From Lutibacter litoralis (GTDB taxonomy: Bacteria; Bacteroidota; Bacteroidia; Flavobacteriales; Flavobacteriaceae), in NCBI RefSeq assembly GCF_014646675.1, contig NZ_BMNS01000009.1, positions 1 to 64,000 of the forward strand: DNA of 64,000 bases, in the 5' to 3' direction. A model generated the notes under the pieces. That model was not told the origin of the DNA, did not search any database, and saw nothing but the letters and a program-made list of their open reading frames with translations. Shown here piece after piece: positions 42,027-51,691 of the stretch; position 1 is the first letter of the stretch; each line of letters starts with the position of its first letter. The position numbers were made by a program, and so were the translations under genes.

Positions 42027-43424
42027 ATGTCTTTAACTCCAAAAGAAAATAATTTACCTTTAACTAAGTTCGAATCAATGCTAAAAACCAATAGTGTTTA
42101 TTTTTTCGATTCTATTGAGTTCGAGGAAATTATACATTTTTATATAGATTCAGGAAAAATTTCTTTAGCAAAAAAAGCAATAGTTTTGGGTTTAAAACAA
42201 CATCCAAACTCAATTTTGCTAAAATTATTAAGGGCTGAGTTAATGATTTTTGATGGTGAATTTGATAAGGCTGCTAGTTTATTAAAAGATTTACAAGCCA
42301 TAGAACCTACTAATGAAGAGATTTATGTGCAGCAAGCTAGTATTTTTTCTAAAAAAGACAAACATCAGCAAGCTATAGACGCTTTGAAAATTGCTTTATT
42401 ATACACAGATGATGAAGCCGATATTTTAGCCATGATTGGTATGGAATATTTGTTTTTAGATAATTTTGATGAAGCTAGATTAAATTTTGCAAAATGTTTA
42501 AAGGTAGATTTTGATGATTATTCTTCACTTTACAATGTTATTTATTGTTTTGATATGCAAAGCCAACATGCAGAAGCTATTGAATATTTGAATGAATATA
42601 TTGATAAAGATCCTTACAGCGAAGTTGCTTGGCATCAATTAGGAAGACAATATTTTATTTTAGAAAATTATACAGAAGCATTAAGAGCTTTTGATTATGC
42701 CGTATTAATTGATGAATTTTTTGTTGGTGCATATTTAGAAAAAGCTAAAACCTTAGAGCAGCTTAAAGAATATAATGAAGCTATAGAAAATTATAAAATT
42801 ACAATAGATTTAGATGATCCAACATCTTTTGTTTACTTGAGAATTGGGGAATGTTACGAAAAGCTAAATCGTTCTTCTTTAGCAATACAGTATTATAAAA
42901 AGGCCGTGCATGAAGACCCATTGCTAGATAAAGCGTGGTTGGCAATAGCAGAAATTAGTATTGTAAATAAAAACTATTACAAGGCACTTTTTTACATTAA
43001 TAAGGCTATAGAAATAGACGAAAAAAATAGTTTATATTGGAGAAAATATGCTGAAATTAATCTAAAGTTAAGCTTTTTTGAAGAAGCTGTAAGAGCATTT
43101 CAAAATTGTATCTTATTGCAAGATTTTGATATTGCAATTTGGGTTGGTTTAAGCGATGTACTTTGTTACTTAGGTGATTATAAAGATGCGTTAATTAATT
43201 TACAAAAAGCATCAAAAGTTTTTAAAGATTTTGCAGAATTGGAATATAGACTTAGTGGTATTTATTTTAAAATTAGCAATTTTTCAAAAGGAAAAGAACA
43301 TTTAATTAATGCCTTAATTATTGATTTTGAATACCATAATGAAATTAAAGATTTATTTCCAGAAGTTTATAAAATGCAAGAGGTTTTAGATATAATAAAC
43401 GATTTCAAAAATACTTCATTTTAA
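42027..43424 (+). CDS. Tetratricopeptide-repeat protein
   Basis: 465 residues and no signal peptide. From about residue 60 to 430 there are roughly ten TPR units with the usual W/L/G/Y...A...F/A...P spacing, for example AWHQLGRQYFILENYTEALR, FVYLRIGECYEKLNRSSLAI and AWLAIAEISIVNKNYYKALF. It is a protein-interaction scaffold. It leads into the DUF368 pair after 33 bases and may share a transcript. The family is widespread and uncharacterised in flavobacteria. Confidence 0.88.
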   Translation: MSLTPKENNLPLTKFESMLKTNSVYFFDSIEFEEIIHFYIDSGKISLAKKAIVLGLKQHPNSILLKLLRAELMIFDGEFDKAASLLKDLQAIEPTNEEIYVQQASIFSKKDKHQQAIDALKIALLYTDDEADILAMIGMEYLFLDNFDEARLNFAKCLKVDFDDYSSLYNVIYCFDMQSQHAEAIEYLNEYIDKDPYSEVAWHQLGRQYFILENYTEALRAFDYAVLIDEFFVGAYLEKAKTLEQLKEYNEAIENYKITIDLDDPTSFVYLRIGECYEKLNRSSLAIQYYKKAVHEDPLLDKAWLAIAEISIVNKNYYKALFYINKAIEIDEKNSLYWRKYAEINLKLSFFEEAVRAFQNCILLQDFDIAIWVGLSDVLCYLGDYKDALINLQKASKVFKDFAELEYRLSGIYFKISNFSKGKEHLINALIIDFEYHNEIKDLFPEVYKMQEVLDIINDFKNTSF

Positions 43425-43457
43425 AATATTACATTTGTCTTTTAAGATAAAAGACAG

Positions 43458-44390
43458 ATGCAACAAAGAAATTTAATTCATTATTTAGTAATTACACTTA
43501 AGGGAATGGCTATGGGAGCTGCCGATGTAGTTCCAGGAGTTTCTGGAGGAACAATAGCATTTATTTCTGGTATTTACGAAGAATTACTAACCTCAATAAG
43601 TGGTATTAAATTTTCTTCAATTAGATTAATAAAGGAGAGAGGGTTTAAAGTTTTCTGGAAAACTATAAATGGCAATTTTTTAGTGGCACTTGTAATCGGT
43701 ATTTTTATAAGTATTCTTTCATTAGCAAAGTTAATTTCTTGGTTATTGGAAAACGAACCAATACTTGTATGGTCTTTCTTTTTTGGATTGGTTTTAGCAA
43801 GTATTTTATTTATAGGAAAACAAATAACAAAATGGAGTATTTTAGCAGTATTGTTGTTTTTAATTGGTGCTGTAATTGCTTATTATATTACAACATTGCA
43901 GCCATTGGTATCTGAGAATTCATCACCTTTATTTTTGTTTATTGCAGGTGCTTTGGCAATTTGTGCAATGATTTTACCAGGAATATCGGGTTCATTTATT
44001 TTAGTGTTATTAGGCGCATATAAACCAGTATTAGACGCTATTCATGACAGAGATTTTAAACTGCTTGCAATTTTAGGAGCTGGAGCAATTATTGGATTGT
44101 TATCCTTTTCTAAAGTACTGAAATGGCTGTTTAATCATTATAAAAATTTAACGTTGGCGCTTTTAACAGGTTTTATTTTAGGTTCTTTAAATAAAATTTG
44201 GCCATGGAAAGAAACATTAACTTGGCGCACAAATTCTCATGGCGTAAAAGTGCCTTTCAACGAACAGAGTATTTCTCCTTTCTCGTTTCAAGGAGATGCA
44301 GAATTAACAATGGCAATTGTATTAGCAATAATTGGGTTTGCAGTAATTATTATTTTAGAAAAAGTAGCAAAAATATCGGCATCACATTAA
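43458..44390 (+). CDS. DUF368 (PopT-like) membrane protein, first copy
   Basis: 310 residues with about eight membrane helices. The family repeat KGMAMGAADVVPGVSGGTIAF near residue 15 recurs internally as AICAMILPGISGSFILVLLG near residue 170. The two-fold PGxSGG/PGxSGS symmetry resembles a transporter built from inverted halves. DUF368 proteins have been linked to undecaprenyl-phosphate recycling (PopT); whether this copy does that is not shown. The second copy starts 3 bases after its stop. Confidence 0.9.
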   Translation: MQQRNLIHYLVITLKGMAMGAADVVPGVSGGTIAFISGIYEELLTSISGIKFSSIRLIKERGFKVFWKTINGNFLVALVIGIFISILSLAKLISWLLENEPILVWSFFFGLVLASILFIGKQITKWSILAVLLFLIGAVIAYYITTLQPLVSENSSPLFLFIAGALAICAMILPGISGSFILVLLGAYKPVLDAIHDRDFKLLAILGAGAIIGLLSFSKVLKWLFNHYKNLTLALLTGFILGSLNKIWPWKETLTWRTNSHGVKVPFNEQSISPFSFQGDAELTMAIVLAIIGFAVIIILEKVAKISASH

Positions 44391-44393
44391 TTT

Positions 44394-45416
44394 ATGACAA
44401 GAGAACGTAGTTTACTAGATAAATTTTTCCTTTTTTTAAAAGGACTTTCAATGGGAGCAGCCAATAAAGTTCCCGGCGTATCTGGTGGTACAGTTTCTTT
44501 TGTGTTAGGTTTTTATGAAGAAATGATTTATTCTTTTAGAAAAATCAACTACAAAGCCCTTTTACTACTTATAAATGGCAGATTTAAAGGTTTTTATAAT
44601 TATACAAATACAACCTTCTTAATTTTGGTTTTTGGAGGAAGTATGTTTAGTTACTTTACGGTTTCTTTAGCTTTAGATTATCTTTTAGAAGTATATGAAT
44701 TGTATGTGTGGAGCGCATTTTTTGGAATGATATTGGGATCAATATTTTATATTTCAAAAGACTTTAATGATTGGAATACTAAAAATATAGTTGTAATGAT
44801 TATTGGTGTATTACTAGGTATTGCAATTAGTTTTATGAGTCCTGCAAAAGAAAATGACAACCTTTGGTTCGTTTTTGTTTGTGGAATAATTGGTGTTTCG
44901 GGAATGACACTTCCTGGTTTATCTGGTTCTTTTATCCTTATTCTAATGGGTAATTATGTGTTACTCCTTGTAGATTCTGTTGCTGTTTTATTTAAAACAC
45001 TAACCGAGGTTTTTACGGGAGATTTTAGCTTTATGGATAGTGAAGAAAGAATCCGTTACCTAAAAATAATAGCTACTTTTACTGGTGGTTCAGCGTTTGG
45101 ATTGATTGTTACCTCACATATTTTAGGATATGTTTTAAAACGTTGGCATCAAATTGTAACAGCAATAATTATTGGATTTATTGCGGGTTCTTTAGGTATA
45201 GTTTGGCCTTGGAAAAAAGAGGTTTATAAAATTGAAAATGGTGTAAATTTGTTAGACGCCAAAGGAAATAAAGTAATTGAAAATTTTGAAAGGTATTTTC
45301 CAGATTTTTATAATAACGAAACTTGGATAGCTATATTTTTTATAGTTGTTGGAGCGGTAATTATTTTACTTATTGATAAATATGGTGCAGAACGTAAAGA
45401 ATATATAGATGAATAA
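44394..45416 (+). CDS. DUF368 (PopT-like) membrane protein, second copy
   Basis: 340 residues, with the same two signature repeats: KGLSMGAANKVPGVSGGTVSF near residue 16 and GVSGMTLPGLSGSFILILMG near residue 175. The paralogue carries NK in place of the AD of the first copy in the N-terminal motif and a longer C-terminal domain. The tandem arrangement suggests either a heterodimer or different lipid substrates. It overlaps aroE by 8 bases. Confidence 0.9.
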   Translation: MTRERSLLDKFFLFLKGLSMGAANKVPGVSGGTVSFVLGFYEEMIYSFRKINYKALLLLINGRFKGFYNYTNTTFLILVFGGSMFSYFTVSLALDYLLEVYELYVWSAFFGMILGSIFYISKDFNDWNTKNIVVMIIGVLLGIAISFMSPAKENDNLWFVFVCGIIGVSGMTLPGLSGSFILILMGNYVLLLVDSVAVLFKTLTEVFTGDFSFMDSEERIRYLKIIATFTGGSAFGLIVTSHILGYVLKRWHQIVTAIIIGFIAGSLGIVWPWKKEVYKIENGVNLLDAKGNKVIENFERYFPDFYNNETWIAIFFIVVGAVIILLIDKYGAERKEYIDE

Positions 45417-46155
45417 CCGTACAAAGTTTGGTTTATTAGGAAAAGATATTTCCTATTCTTTTTCAAGAAAATATTTTTCTGAAAAGTTTAAAAAATTAGG
45501 TTTAACTACTTTAGAGTATAGTAATATGGACATTCCTGAGATTGAAGAATTTCCATTTCTTTTGTACCATAGAGAGCATGAATATAGAGGTATAAACGTA
45601 ACCATTCCTTACAAAGAATCTGTAATGCGTTATTTAAATGAAATAGATTCTAATGCTAAAAAAATTGGAGCAGTAAATACCATTAAAGTAACGGATGATA
45701 ACAAGTTAGTAGGGTATAATACAGATTATTATGGTTTTTTAAACTCATTAAAACCATTATTAAAACCACATCATAAAAAAGCATTAATATTAGGAACTGG
45801 AGGAGCTTCAAAAGCAATTGCTTATGCTTTACAAGAATTAAATATTGAGTATAAATTTGTTTCTAGAAGGTTAGGAGATAGCAATTTTATTTACTCAGTT
45901 TTAAATCAGCAGATAATTGAAGAATATCCTATAATTATCAATTGTACACCTATTGGAACCCATCCCAATATTGAGGATGCTCCAGAGATTCCATACCAAT
46001 TCATTTCAAAAAAACATTTATTGTTTGATTTAATCTACAATCCGTCTGAAAGTAAATTTTTACAAAAAGGAAAAAGTCAAGGAGCTATAATTAAGAATGG
46101 TTATGAAATGCTTGAGCTTCAAGCTGAAAAATCGTGGGAGATATGGAATACATAG
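45409..46155 (+). CDS. aroE: Shikimate dehydrogenase
   Basis: 248 residues, compact version of the family. Substrate site: GLLGKDISYSFSRKYFSEKF near the N-terminus, NVTIPYKESVM with the catalytic Lys, GAVNTIK and YNTDYYGFLNSL with the Asp. NADP site: LGTGGASKAIAYAL, NCTPIGTHPN, and the ending NGYEMLELQAEKSWEIW. It reduces dehydroshikimate in aromatic amino-acid synthesis. The overlap with the DUF368 gene implies co-expression, although no functional link is known. Confidence 0.94.
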   Translation: MNNRTKFGLLGKDISYSFSRKYFSEKFKKLGLTTLEYSNMDIPEIEEFPFLLYHREHEYRGINVTIPYKESVMRYLNEIDSNAKKIGAVNTIKVTDDNKLVGYNTDYYGFLNSLKPLLKPHHKKALILGTGGASKAIAYALQELNIEYKFVSRRLGDSNFIYSVLNQQIIEEYPIIINCTPIGTHPNIEDAPEIPYQFISKKHLLFDLIYNPSESKFLQKGKSQGAIIKNGYEMLELQAEKSWEIWNT

Positions 46156-46279
46156 AAAAAAACACGAAAATTTAACGCAACTTTTAGAGTTTCTTTGAAT
46201 CTTGTATAAAATAGTATTTTGTCATACTATTATTTAAAATTATTAATGAATATAATTAGTGAACCTTAAACATTATAAT

Positions 46280-48343
46280 ATGTTAGACCAAGAAGAAAAA
46301 TTACCAGTACAAGAAAGCAATTCAACAGATTCAAAAGATCAGTCTAAAGATTCTAAAACAGAAATTAATGCTGAAACAACAGCTAAAATTGAAGATAAAT
46401 TAGAGGTTGAAATAAAGGAAGAAGCAGAAACTACAGAAGTGACAACATCAAAAGCAACTGTCGTAGATGAAGCGAAGCCTGAAATAAGCGAAGAAACTAA
46501 AGCAGAAATCACGCCTGAAACACCTGTTAAACCTGAAATTAAAGAAGGCAGTAATTCAGATAAAGCTATAGATGAAATTGATAATAAGATTGCTGAAAGT
46601 TCTGAGAAAAGCGAGCATCAGGAAATTGAAATGGAAGATTATGAGAGTTTGAGTTTAGATGAATTAGTTGCAGAATTAGGTAAACTTGTTAAAGAAGGTC
46701 AGGTTCAAAGTATAAACAGTAATGTAAATAAAATTAAAAGTATTTTTAACCTAAAGTTTGGTAAACTTTTAAAAGCTGAAAAGGAGAAATTTTTAGCTGA
46801 AGGTGGAAATATCATAGATTTTCAATATAACAATCCAATAAAATCTACATACAATAGCTTTCTTTATGATTTTAAAATTAAAAGAAACGAATTTTATGCA
46901 AATCAAGATGCTAAATTAAATTCTAATTTAGAAGAAAAGTTAGAGCTTATAGAAAATTTAAAACATTTAATAGATAATGCAGAGGGTGCAACTATGTATA
47001 AAATGTTTAAAGATATTCAAACTAAATGGGTGGCTATTGGTCCAATTCCAAGAGCTAAATACAACGATACTTGGAGAACTTATCAACACCACGTAGAACG
47101 TTTTTACGATTTATTACATTTAAGCAACGATTTAAGAGATTTAGATTTTAAGCATAATCTAGAAGAAAAACTAAAACTAATTGATAGAGCTGAAGCATTG
47201 TTGGAGTTAGAAGATGTAAATACAGCATTTAAAGAATTGCAGGTTTTGCATAAACTGTGGAAAGAAGATATTGGGCCTGTTGCTAGAGAAAATAGAGAAG
47301 AGGTTTGGGAGCGTTTTAGCGAAGTGACAAAAAAAATACATGACAATCGTCATGAATTTTTTAAGGATATGAAATCTAAGTTTGAAGGAAATATAGATAA
47401 AAAATTAGAAGTAATTACTGCAATTGAGGCGATTGCTATTTCTAAGAACAATTCGAGAGCAGATTGGCAAAAAAGTATAAAAGAGTTAGAGGTTTTACGA
47501 AATAAATTTTTCAGTATTGGTCAGGTACCAAGAGCAAAAAGCGATCAGATTTGGTCTAAATTTAAAGATGCAACACGTAAATTTAATGTTGAAAAAAATA
47601 AATTCTTTAAAAATATAAAGAAAGAGCATTTAGAAAATTTAAACCTAAAAAAGGCATTAATTGAAAAGGCGGTTGCTTTAAAAGATAGCGAAGATTGGGA
47701 TACTACAACTGAGGTAATGAAAAGAATTCAGTCTGACTGGAAAAAGATTGGACACGTTCCTAGAAAATATTCAGATAAGCTTTGGAAAGAATTTAAAGAT
47801 GCTTGTAATCATTATTTTGATCGATTACACAAAAATCAAGATATTGGTAACAAAGAACAAATTGAAGTTTTAAATAAGAAGAAAGATCTTTTAAGTACTA
47901 TTAAAGAAGCTATTGGAGATTCATCTGAAATTTCTATTGATACTTTAAATGGATATGTTAGTGATTGGCGTGAGCTAGGAAGAGTGCCTTATGAAATGCG
48001 ACATATTGAAGTTAAATTCAATAAATTATTAGATAAAGTTGTTGACAATAGTGATGCTATTGAAAAACAAGATATTGAAATGATTAAATTTAAGAACTTA
48101 GTCAATAGTTATTTAGAACAAAAAAATTATAGAAAATTAGATTCTGAACAATTATTTATTAGAAAGAAAATTGATGAAACAATACGTGAAATTCAACAAT
48201 TAGAAAATAATATTGGTTTTATTTCAAATGTATCGGAGGATAATCCTTTAGTGCAGAACGTACGTAAACAAATAGATGTTTATAAAGAAAAATTAGAAAT
48301 TTGGAAAGATAAATTGAACTATTTAAAAGAACTTGAAAGTTAA
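46280..48343 (+). CDS. DUF349-repeat protein
   Basis: 687 residues from the ATG at 46280; a GTG 21 bases upstream is possible but less likely. The first ~120 residues are acidic and Glu/Thr/Lys-rich (probably disordered). The rest consists of about six DUF349 units, each with a W...IGP.PRA...W..F pattern: TKWVAIGPIPRAKYNDTWR, LWKEDIGPVARENREEVWER, FFSIGQVPRAKSDQIWSKF, DWKKIGHVPRKYSDKLWKEF, DWRELGRVPYEMRHIEVKF. Long helices suggest a coiled structure. Function is unknown. Confidence 0.9.
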   Translation: MLDQEEKLPVQESNSTDSKDQSKDSKTEINAETTAKIEDKLEVEIKEEAETTEVTTSKATVVDEAKPEISEETKAEITPETPVKPEIKEGSNSDKAIDEIDNKIAESSEKSEHQEIEMEDYESLSLDELVAELGKLVKEGQVQSINSNVNKIKSIFNLKFGKLLKAEKEKFLAEGGNIIDFQYNNPIKSTYNSFLYDFKIKRNEFYANQDAKLNSNLEEKLELIENLKHLIDNAEGATMYKMFKDIQTKWVAIGPIPRAKYNDTWRTYQHHVERFYDLLHLSNDLRDLDFKHNLEEKLKLIDRAEALLELEDVNTAFKELQVLHKLWKEDIGPVARENREEVWERFSEVTKKIHDNRHEFFKDMKSKFEGNIDKKLEVITAIEAIAISKNNSRADWQKSIKELEVLRNKFFSIGQVPRAKSDQIWSKFKDATRKFNVEKNKFFKNIKKEHLENLNLKKALIEKAVALKDSEDWDTTTEVMKRIQSDWKKIGHVPRKYSDKLWKEFKDACNHYFDRLHKNQDIGNKEQIEVLNKKKDLLSTIKEAIGDSSEISIDTLNGYVSDWRELGRVPYEMRHIEVKFNKLLDKVVDNSDAIEKQDIEMIKFKNLVNSYLEQKNYRKLDSEQLFIRKKIDETIREIQQLENNIGFISNVSEDNPLVQNVRKQIDVYKEKLEIWKDKLNYLKELES

Positions 48344-48414
48344 AAAGGTATTTATAATTAGTTTTATTATAAAGAATTATAAAGTTAATTAGAAGTTATA
48401 AATGGTGTTATTAG

Positions 48415-48450
48415 AAAGTCAATTGAAATTAATTTCAATTGACTTTTTTT
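48415..48450 (+). terminator. Terminator after the DUF349 gene
   Basis: AAAGTCAATTGAAATT (48415-48430) is immediately followed by its exact complement AATTTCAATTGACTTT (48431-48446), then a T run. The stem is perfect over 16 bases apart from the unpaired apex. Confidence 0.85.
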
Positions 48451-48508
48451 GTTACTAAAATTTTCAGAAACTTAATTGTAAAAGCTTATAAATTGTATGA
48501 ATAAAAAG

Positions 48509-49171
48509 TTATATCAACCCTTTATTATTAGAGTTTCTAAACAAATCTGAATAATAAACAGTACGTTCTTGTTTTAATTTAGATATAATTTTTAAGAATA
48601 ATAATGCAGTAATATAGGCATCACCAGCTGCGGTATGTCTGTCGTGTTTTGGAATGTTAAACTCTTTAGATAAAACATCTAAATTAAAATGATTGTCCTT
48701 TTTACCTGCTAGTTTTTTGTATAAAATACCAGTATCAATACTTTTATTTTTAAGTTTTGGTAAGTTCATTCTTTTTAAAGCAGCATTAACCATCTCAATA
48801 TCAAAGGCAGCGTGGTGCGCTACTAAAACAGCATTCCCTATATAATTTACAAACTGCTGAATAGCATCTTTTTCAGAAAGCTTTTCAAGAAGCCCTTCTT
48901 TTAATATTCCATGGATTTCCACAGACTCTATTTTAAATTCGTCTTGTTTTAAGTAGATTTCAAAACTATCTGAAACATTAATTGTATTATTAAAAATCGC
49001 AACAGCTCCAATGGATAAGATTCTATCGTTTACAAAATCTAATCCAGTAGTTTCGGTGTCAAAAACTACAAAACGAGTAGTGTAAATAGTTTTTGTTGAT
49101 TTTTGTTTTAAGGTTTGTAAATATTCCTTCCAAAAAACAGGGAGTTTTTTATTTTTAAAAAAGTTGAACAT
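48509..49171 (-). CDS. DEDDh 3'-5' exonuclease (DnaQ/PolC-epsilon type)
   Basis: 220 residues. Exo I FVVFDTETTGLDFVNDRILS (near residue 34), Exo II LVAHHAAFDIEMVNAAL, and Exo III HDRHTAAGDAYITALL give Asp, Glu, Asp, His and Asp in the DEDDh order. The protein is a stand-alone proofreading-like exonuclease and not part of a polymerase. Probably involved in repair or RNA trimming; a second exonuclease lies at 50352. Confidence 0.9.
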   Translation of the reverse strand: MFNFFKNKKLPVFWKEYLQTLKQKSTKTIYTTRFVVFDTETTGLDFVNDRILSIGAVAIFNNTINVSDSFEIYLKQDEFKIESVEIHGILKEGLLEKLSEKDAIQQFVNYIGNAVLVAHHAAFDIEMVNAALKRMNLPKLKNKSIDTGILYKKLAGKKDNHFNLDVLSKEFNIPKHDRHTAAGDAYITALLFLKIISKLKQERTVYYSDLFRNSNNKGLI

Positions 49172-49313
49172 TAATTGCTGAAAATTTTTAATAAGTTGTT
49201 CTATAAAATTACAGAATCCATATTAAATAAAGCGTTGTAATAAAAAATAATTTTTAGTGGAATTAGATAAAAAATGTATATTTAGTAAATACTTTTAATT
49301 TAAAATAAATTCA

Positions 49314-50162
49314 ATGAACACATACAAAGTAATTGCTTCCATAAAACTTAGTGAGAAAAGCACTAAGGAAATTGATAAAAAAGCTAAAAAGAGACTTAAA
49401 GAGCTTAGAAAAGAAATTAGCAAAATTCAAGAAGCAATGTATGCAGAAGGAAAATATGCAGTTTTAATTTGTTTACAAGGAATGGATACGTCTGGAAAAG
49501 ATAGTTTAATTCGAGAAGTTTTTAAAAATGTAAATGCACAAGGTGTTGTGGTACATAGTTTTAAAGTTCCTACGGAATTAGAATTAAAACACGATTATTT
49601 ATGGAGGCATTATATTGCATTACCAACAAAAGGTAAAATAGGTGTTTTTAACAGAACCCATTACGAAAATGTGTTGGTAACTAGAGTGCATCCCGAATAT
49701 GTATTAGGAGAAAATATTCCTTCAGTAAAAAGTATAGATGATTTGAATGATGATTTTTACAACAAAAGAATGGAAGAAATCAATAATTTTGAAAAGCATA
49801 TAGCTGAGAATGGAACAATTGTTTTGAAATTCTTTTTAAATCTTTCAAAGGAAGAACAGAAAAATAGATTGTTGCGCAGATTGCGCTTAAAAGAAAAAAA
49901 CTGGAAATTTTCACCAGGAGATTTAAAAGAACGCAAACTTTGGGATAAATATCAGTTTTGTTATCAAGAATTATTGAATAAAACTTCTAAAGAATATGCA
50001 CCTTGGTTTGTAATTCCAGCAGACGATAAACCAACAGCGCGTTTATTGGTTGCAGAGACTATTTTAAATGTGTTGAAAAAATATAAATTTAAAGCTCCAG
50101 AATTACCTGAGAAGTATAAAGTTGAGATTGAAAATTATAAGGCACAATTGGAAACCGAGTAA
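49314..50162 (+). CDS. ppk2: Polyphosphate kinase 2 family protein
   Basis: 282 residues, typical of single-domain PPK2. Walker A is CLQGMDTSGKDSLIREVF near residue 58; Walker B region GKIGVFNRTHYENVLVTRVH; the lid ERKLWDKYQFCYQELL with Arg/Lys; and WFVIPADDKPTARL near the end. It transfers phosphate between polyphosphate and nucleoside mono- or diphosphates; class (ADP or AMP phosphorylating) cannot be fixed by eye. It stands alone in its transcription unit. Confidence 0.93.
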   Translation: MNTYKVIASIKLSEKSTKEIDKKAKKRLKELRKEISKIQEAMYAEGKYAVLICLQGMDTSGKDSLIREVFKNVNAQGVVVHSFKVPTELELKHDYLWRHYIALPTKGKIGVFNRTHYENVLVTRVHPEYVLGENIPSVKSIDDLNDDFYNKRMEEINNFEKHIAENGTIVLKFFLNLSKEEQKNRLLRRLRLKEKNWKFSPGDLKERKLWDKYQFCYQELLNKTSKEYAPWFVIPADDKPTARLLVAETILNVLKKYKFKAPELPEKYKVEIENYKAQLETE

Positions 50163-50351
50163 CCGTTAAGAATACCATTTTTAAATTGTTAAATTAAAAT
50201 TGGATTAATAGTTTTAGAGGTCATAAACTTAAATTATTTTAAAGCTTCAATCATTAAATATTTGTTAAAAAGTTTAAAAAAACGATAGGGATATTCCTAA
50301 AATCGTAAATTACAAATTGTATATTTACAACTTAATATTTTTTAAATAACT

Positions 50352-51170
50352 ATGGAATTAAAGTTAACAAAACCCATCATTTTTTTCGATTTAGAAACAA
50401 CAGGAATCAACATTGCTAAAGATAGAATTGTAGAAATTTCTGTATTAAAAGTATTTCCAAACGGAAATAAAGAAAGTAAAACTTGGTTGGTAAACCCTGA
50501 AATGGAAATACCAAAAGAGGCGTCAGATATCCACGGAATTACAAACGAAAGAGTAGTTACAGAACCTACTTTTAATGAGTTGGCAGCTGAAGTAAGTAAA
50601 ATAATTGATGGTTGCGATTTGGCAGGTTTTAATTCTAACAGATTCGATATACCACTACTTGCTGAAGAAATGTTGAGAGCTAAAGTTAATTTTGATATGA
50701 CAAATAGAGTTGCGATTGATGTACAAGTAATTTTTCATAAAAAAGAGGAAAGAACATTAAGCGCCGGTTATAAATTTTATTGTGATAAAGATTTAGAAAA
50801 CGCACATTCTGCTGAAGCTGATACGTTAGCAACGTATGAAATTTTAAAAGCGCAGTTAGATAAGTACGATGATTTAGAAAATGATGTCAATTTTTTAAAT
50901 GAATATTCAACGCATAACAAAAGAGCCGATTTTGCTGGTTTTATTATGTTTAATGAGGGTGATGAAGAAATATTTACCTTCGGAAAGTACAAAGGGCAAA
51001 AAGTTGCTGATATTTTAAAGAAAGATAAAGGATATTATTCTTGGATACAAAATGCTGATTTTCCACTTTATACAAAAAAAGTTTTGACTCAAATTAAAGA
51101 AAAGACATTCTTTAATAAAAAAGAAAATACTTTGGAGGATTTGCAAAATAAATTCAATAAAAAATTATAA
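50352..51170 (+). CDS. DEDDh 3'-5' exonuclease with C-terminal DUF3820-like domain
   Basis: 272 residues. The exonuclease domain (1-180) carries IFFDLETTGINIAKDRIVEI, LAGFNSNRFDIPLLAEEM and NAHSAEADTLATYEIL. Residues about 205-245 form a separate small domain, FTFGKYKGQKVADILKKDKG, YYSWIQNADF, matching DUF3820 or the exonuclease-X C-terminal type that binds DNA ends. The downstream gene begins 2 bases after its stop, suggesting translational coupling. Confidence 0.9.
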   Translation: MELKLTKPIIFFDLETTGINIAKDRIVEISVLKVFPNGNKESKTWLVNPEMEIPKEASDIHGITNERVVTEPTFNELAAEVSKIIDGCDLAGFNSNRFDIPLLAEEMLRAKVNFDMTNRVAIDVQVIFHKKEERTLSAGYKFYCDKDLENAHSAEADTLATYEILKAQLDKYDDLENDVNFLNEYSTHNKRADFAGFIMFNEGDEEIFTFGKYKGQKVADILKKDKGYYSWIQNADFPLYTKKVLTQIKEKTFFNKKENTLEDLQNKFNKKL

Positions 51171-51172
51171 AT

Positions 51173-51661
51173 ATGTTTGTTAATTTTGAAGATTTAGATA
51201 ATAATGCTAGAGTTTGGATCTACCAATCTAACAGAGAGTTTTCTAATAATGAAGTTGAAATAATTAAAGAAAAAATAACTAGTTTTATTGAAAATTGGCT
51301 GCGTCATGGAGACCAATTAAAGGCTTCATTTTTTATTAAATATAACCAGTTTATTATTTTGGCAGTTGATGAAAATTTTAATGAAGTTTCGGGTTGTTCT
51401 ATAGACGCATCTGTAAATTTAATAAAGGGCTTAGAAAAAGATTTTTCAGTAGATTTAACAAATAAATTAAATATTTCATTTAAAGATAATAACAATATTA
51501 ATATTGTATCTATGGCAGATTTTCAAAAATATGCGAAAGAACAAAAGATTACTGCAAATACTATTGTCTTTAATAATATGGTTTCTACCAAAGGTGAATT
51601 TGAAAATAATTGGGAAGTAACGGCGGACTTTAGCTGGCACAAACGCTTTTTGGCACATTAG
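51173..51661 (+). CDS. Conserved Bacteroidota protein (often mislabelled ABC transporter ATPase)
   Basis: 162 residues, no Walker motifs. Characteristic segments: ARVWIYQSNREFSNNEVEII, WLRHGDQLKASFFIKYNQFI, SGCSIDASVNLIKGLEK and the ending ADFSWHKRFL. The family is conserved across Bacteroidota and commonly carries an ABC ATPase label without basis. It follows the exonuclease gene by 2 bases. Role unknown. Confidence 0.8.
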   Translation: MFVNFEDLDNNARVWIYQSNREFSNNEVEIIKEKITSFIENWLRHGDQLKASFFIKYNQFIILAVDENFNEVSGCSIDASVNLIKGLEKDFSVDLTNKLNISFKDNNNINIVSMADFQKYAKEQKITANTIVFNNMVSTKGEFENNWEVTADFSWHKRFLAH

Positions 51662-51691
51662 TTTCATAATATATTATATCTAATTTTTTAA

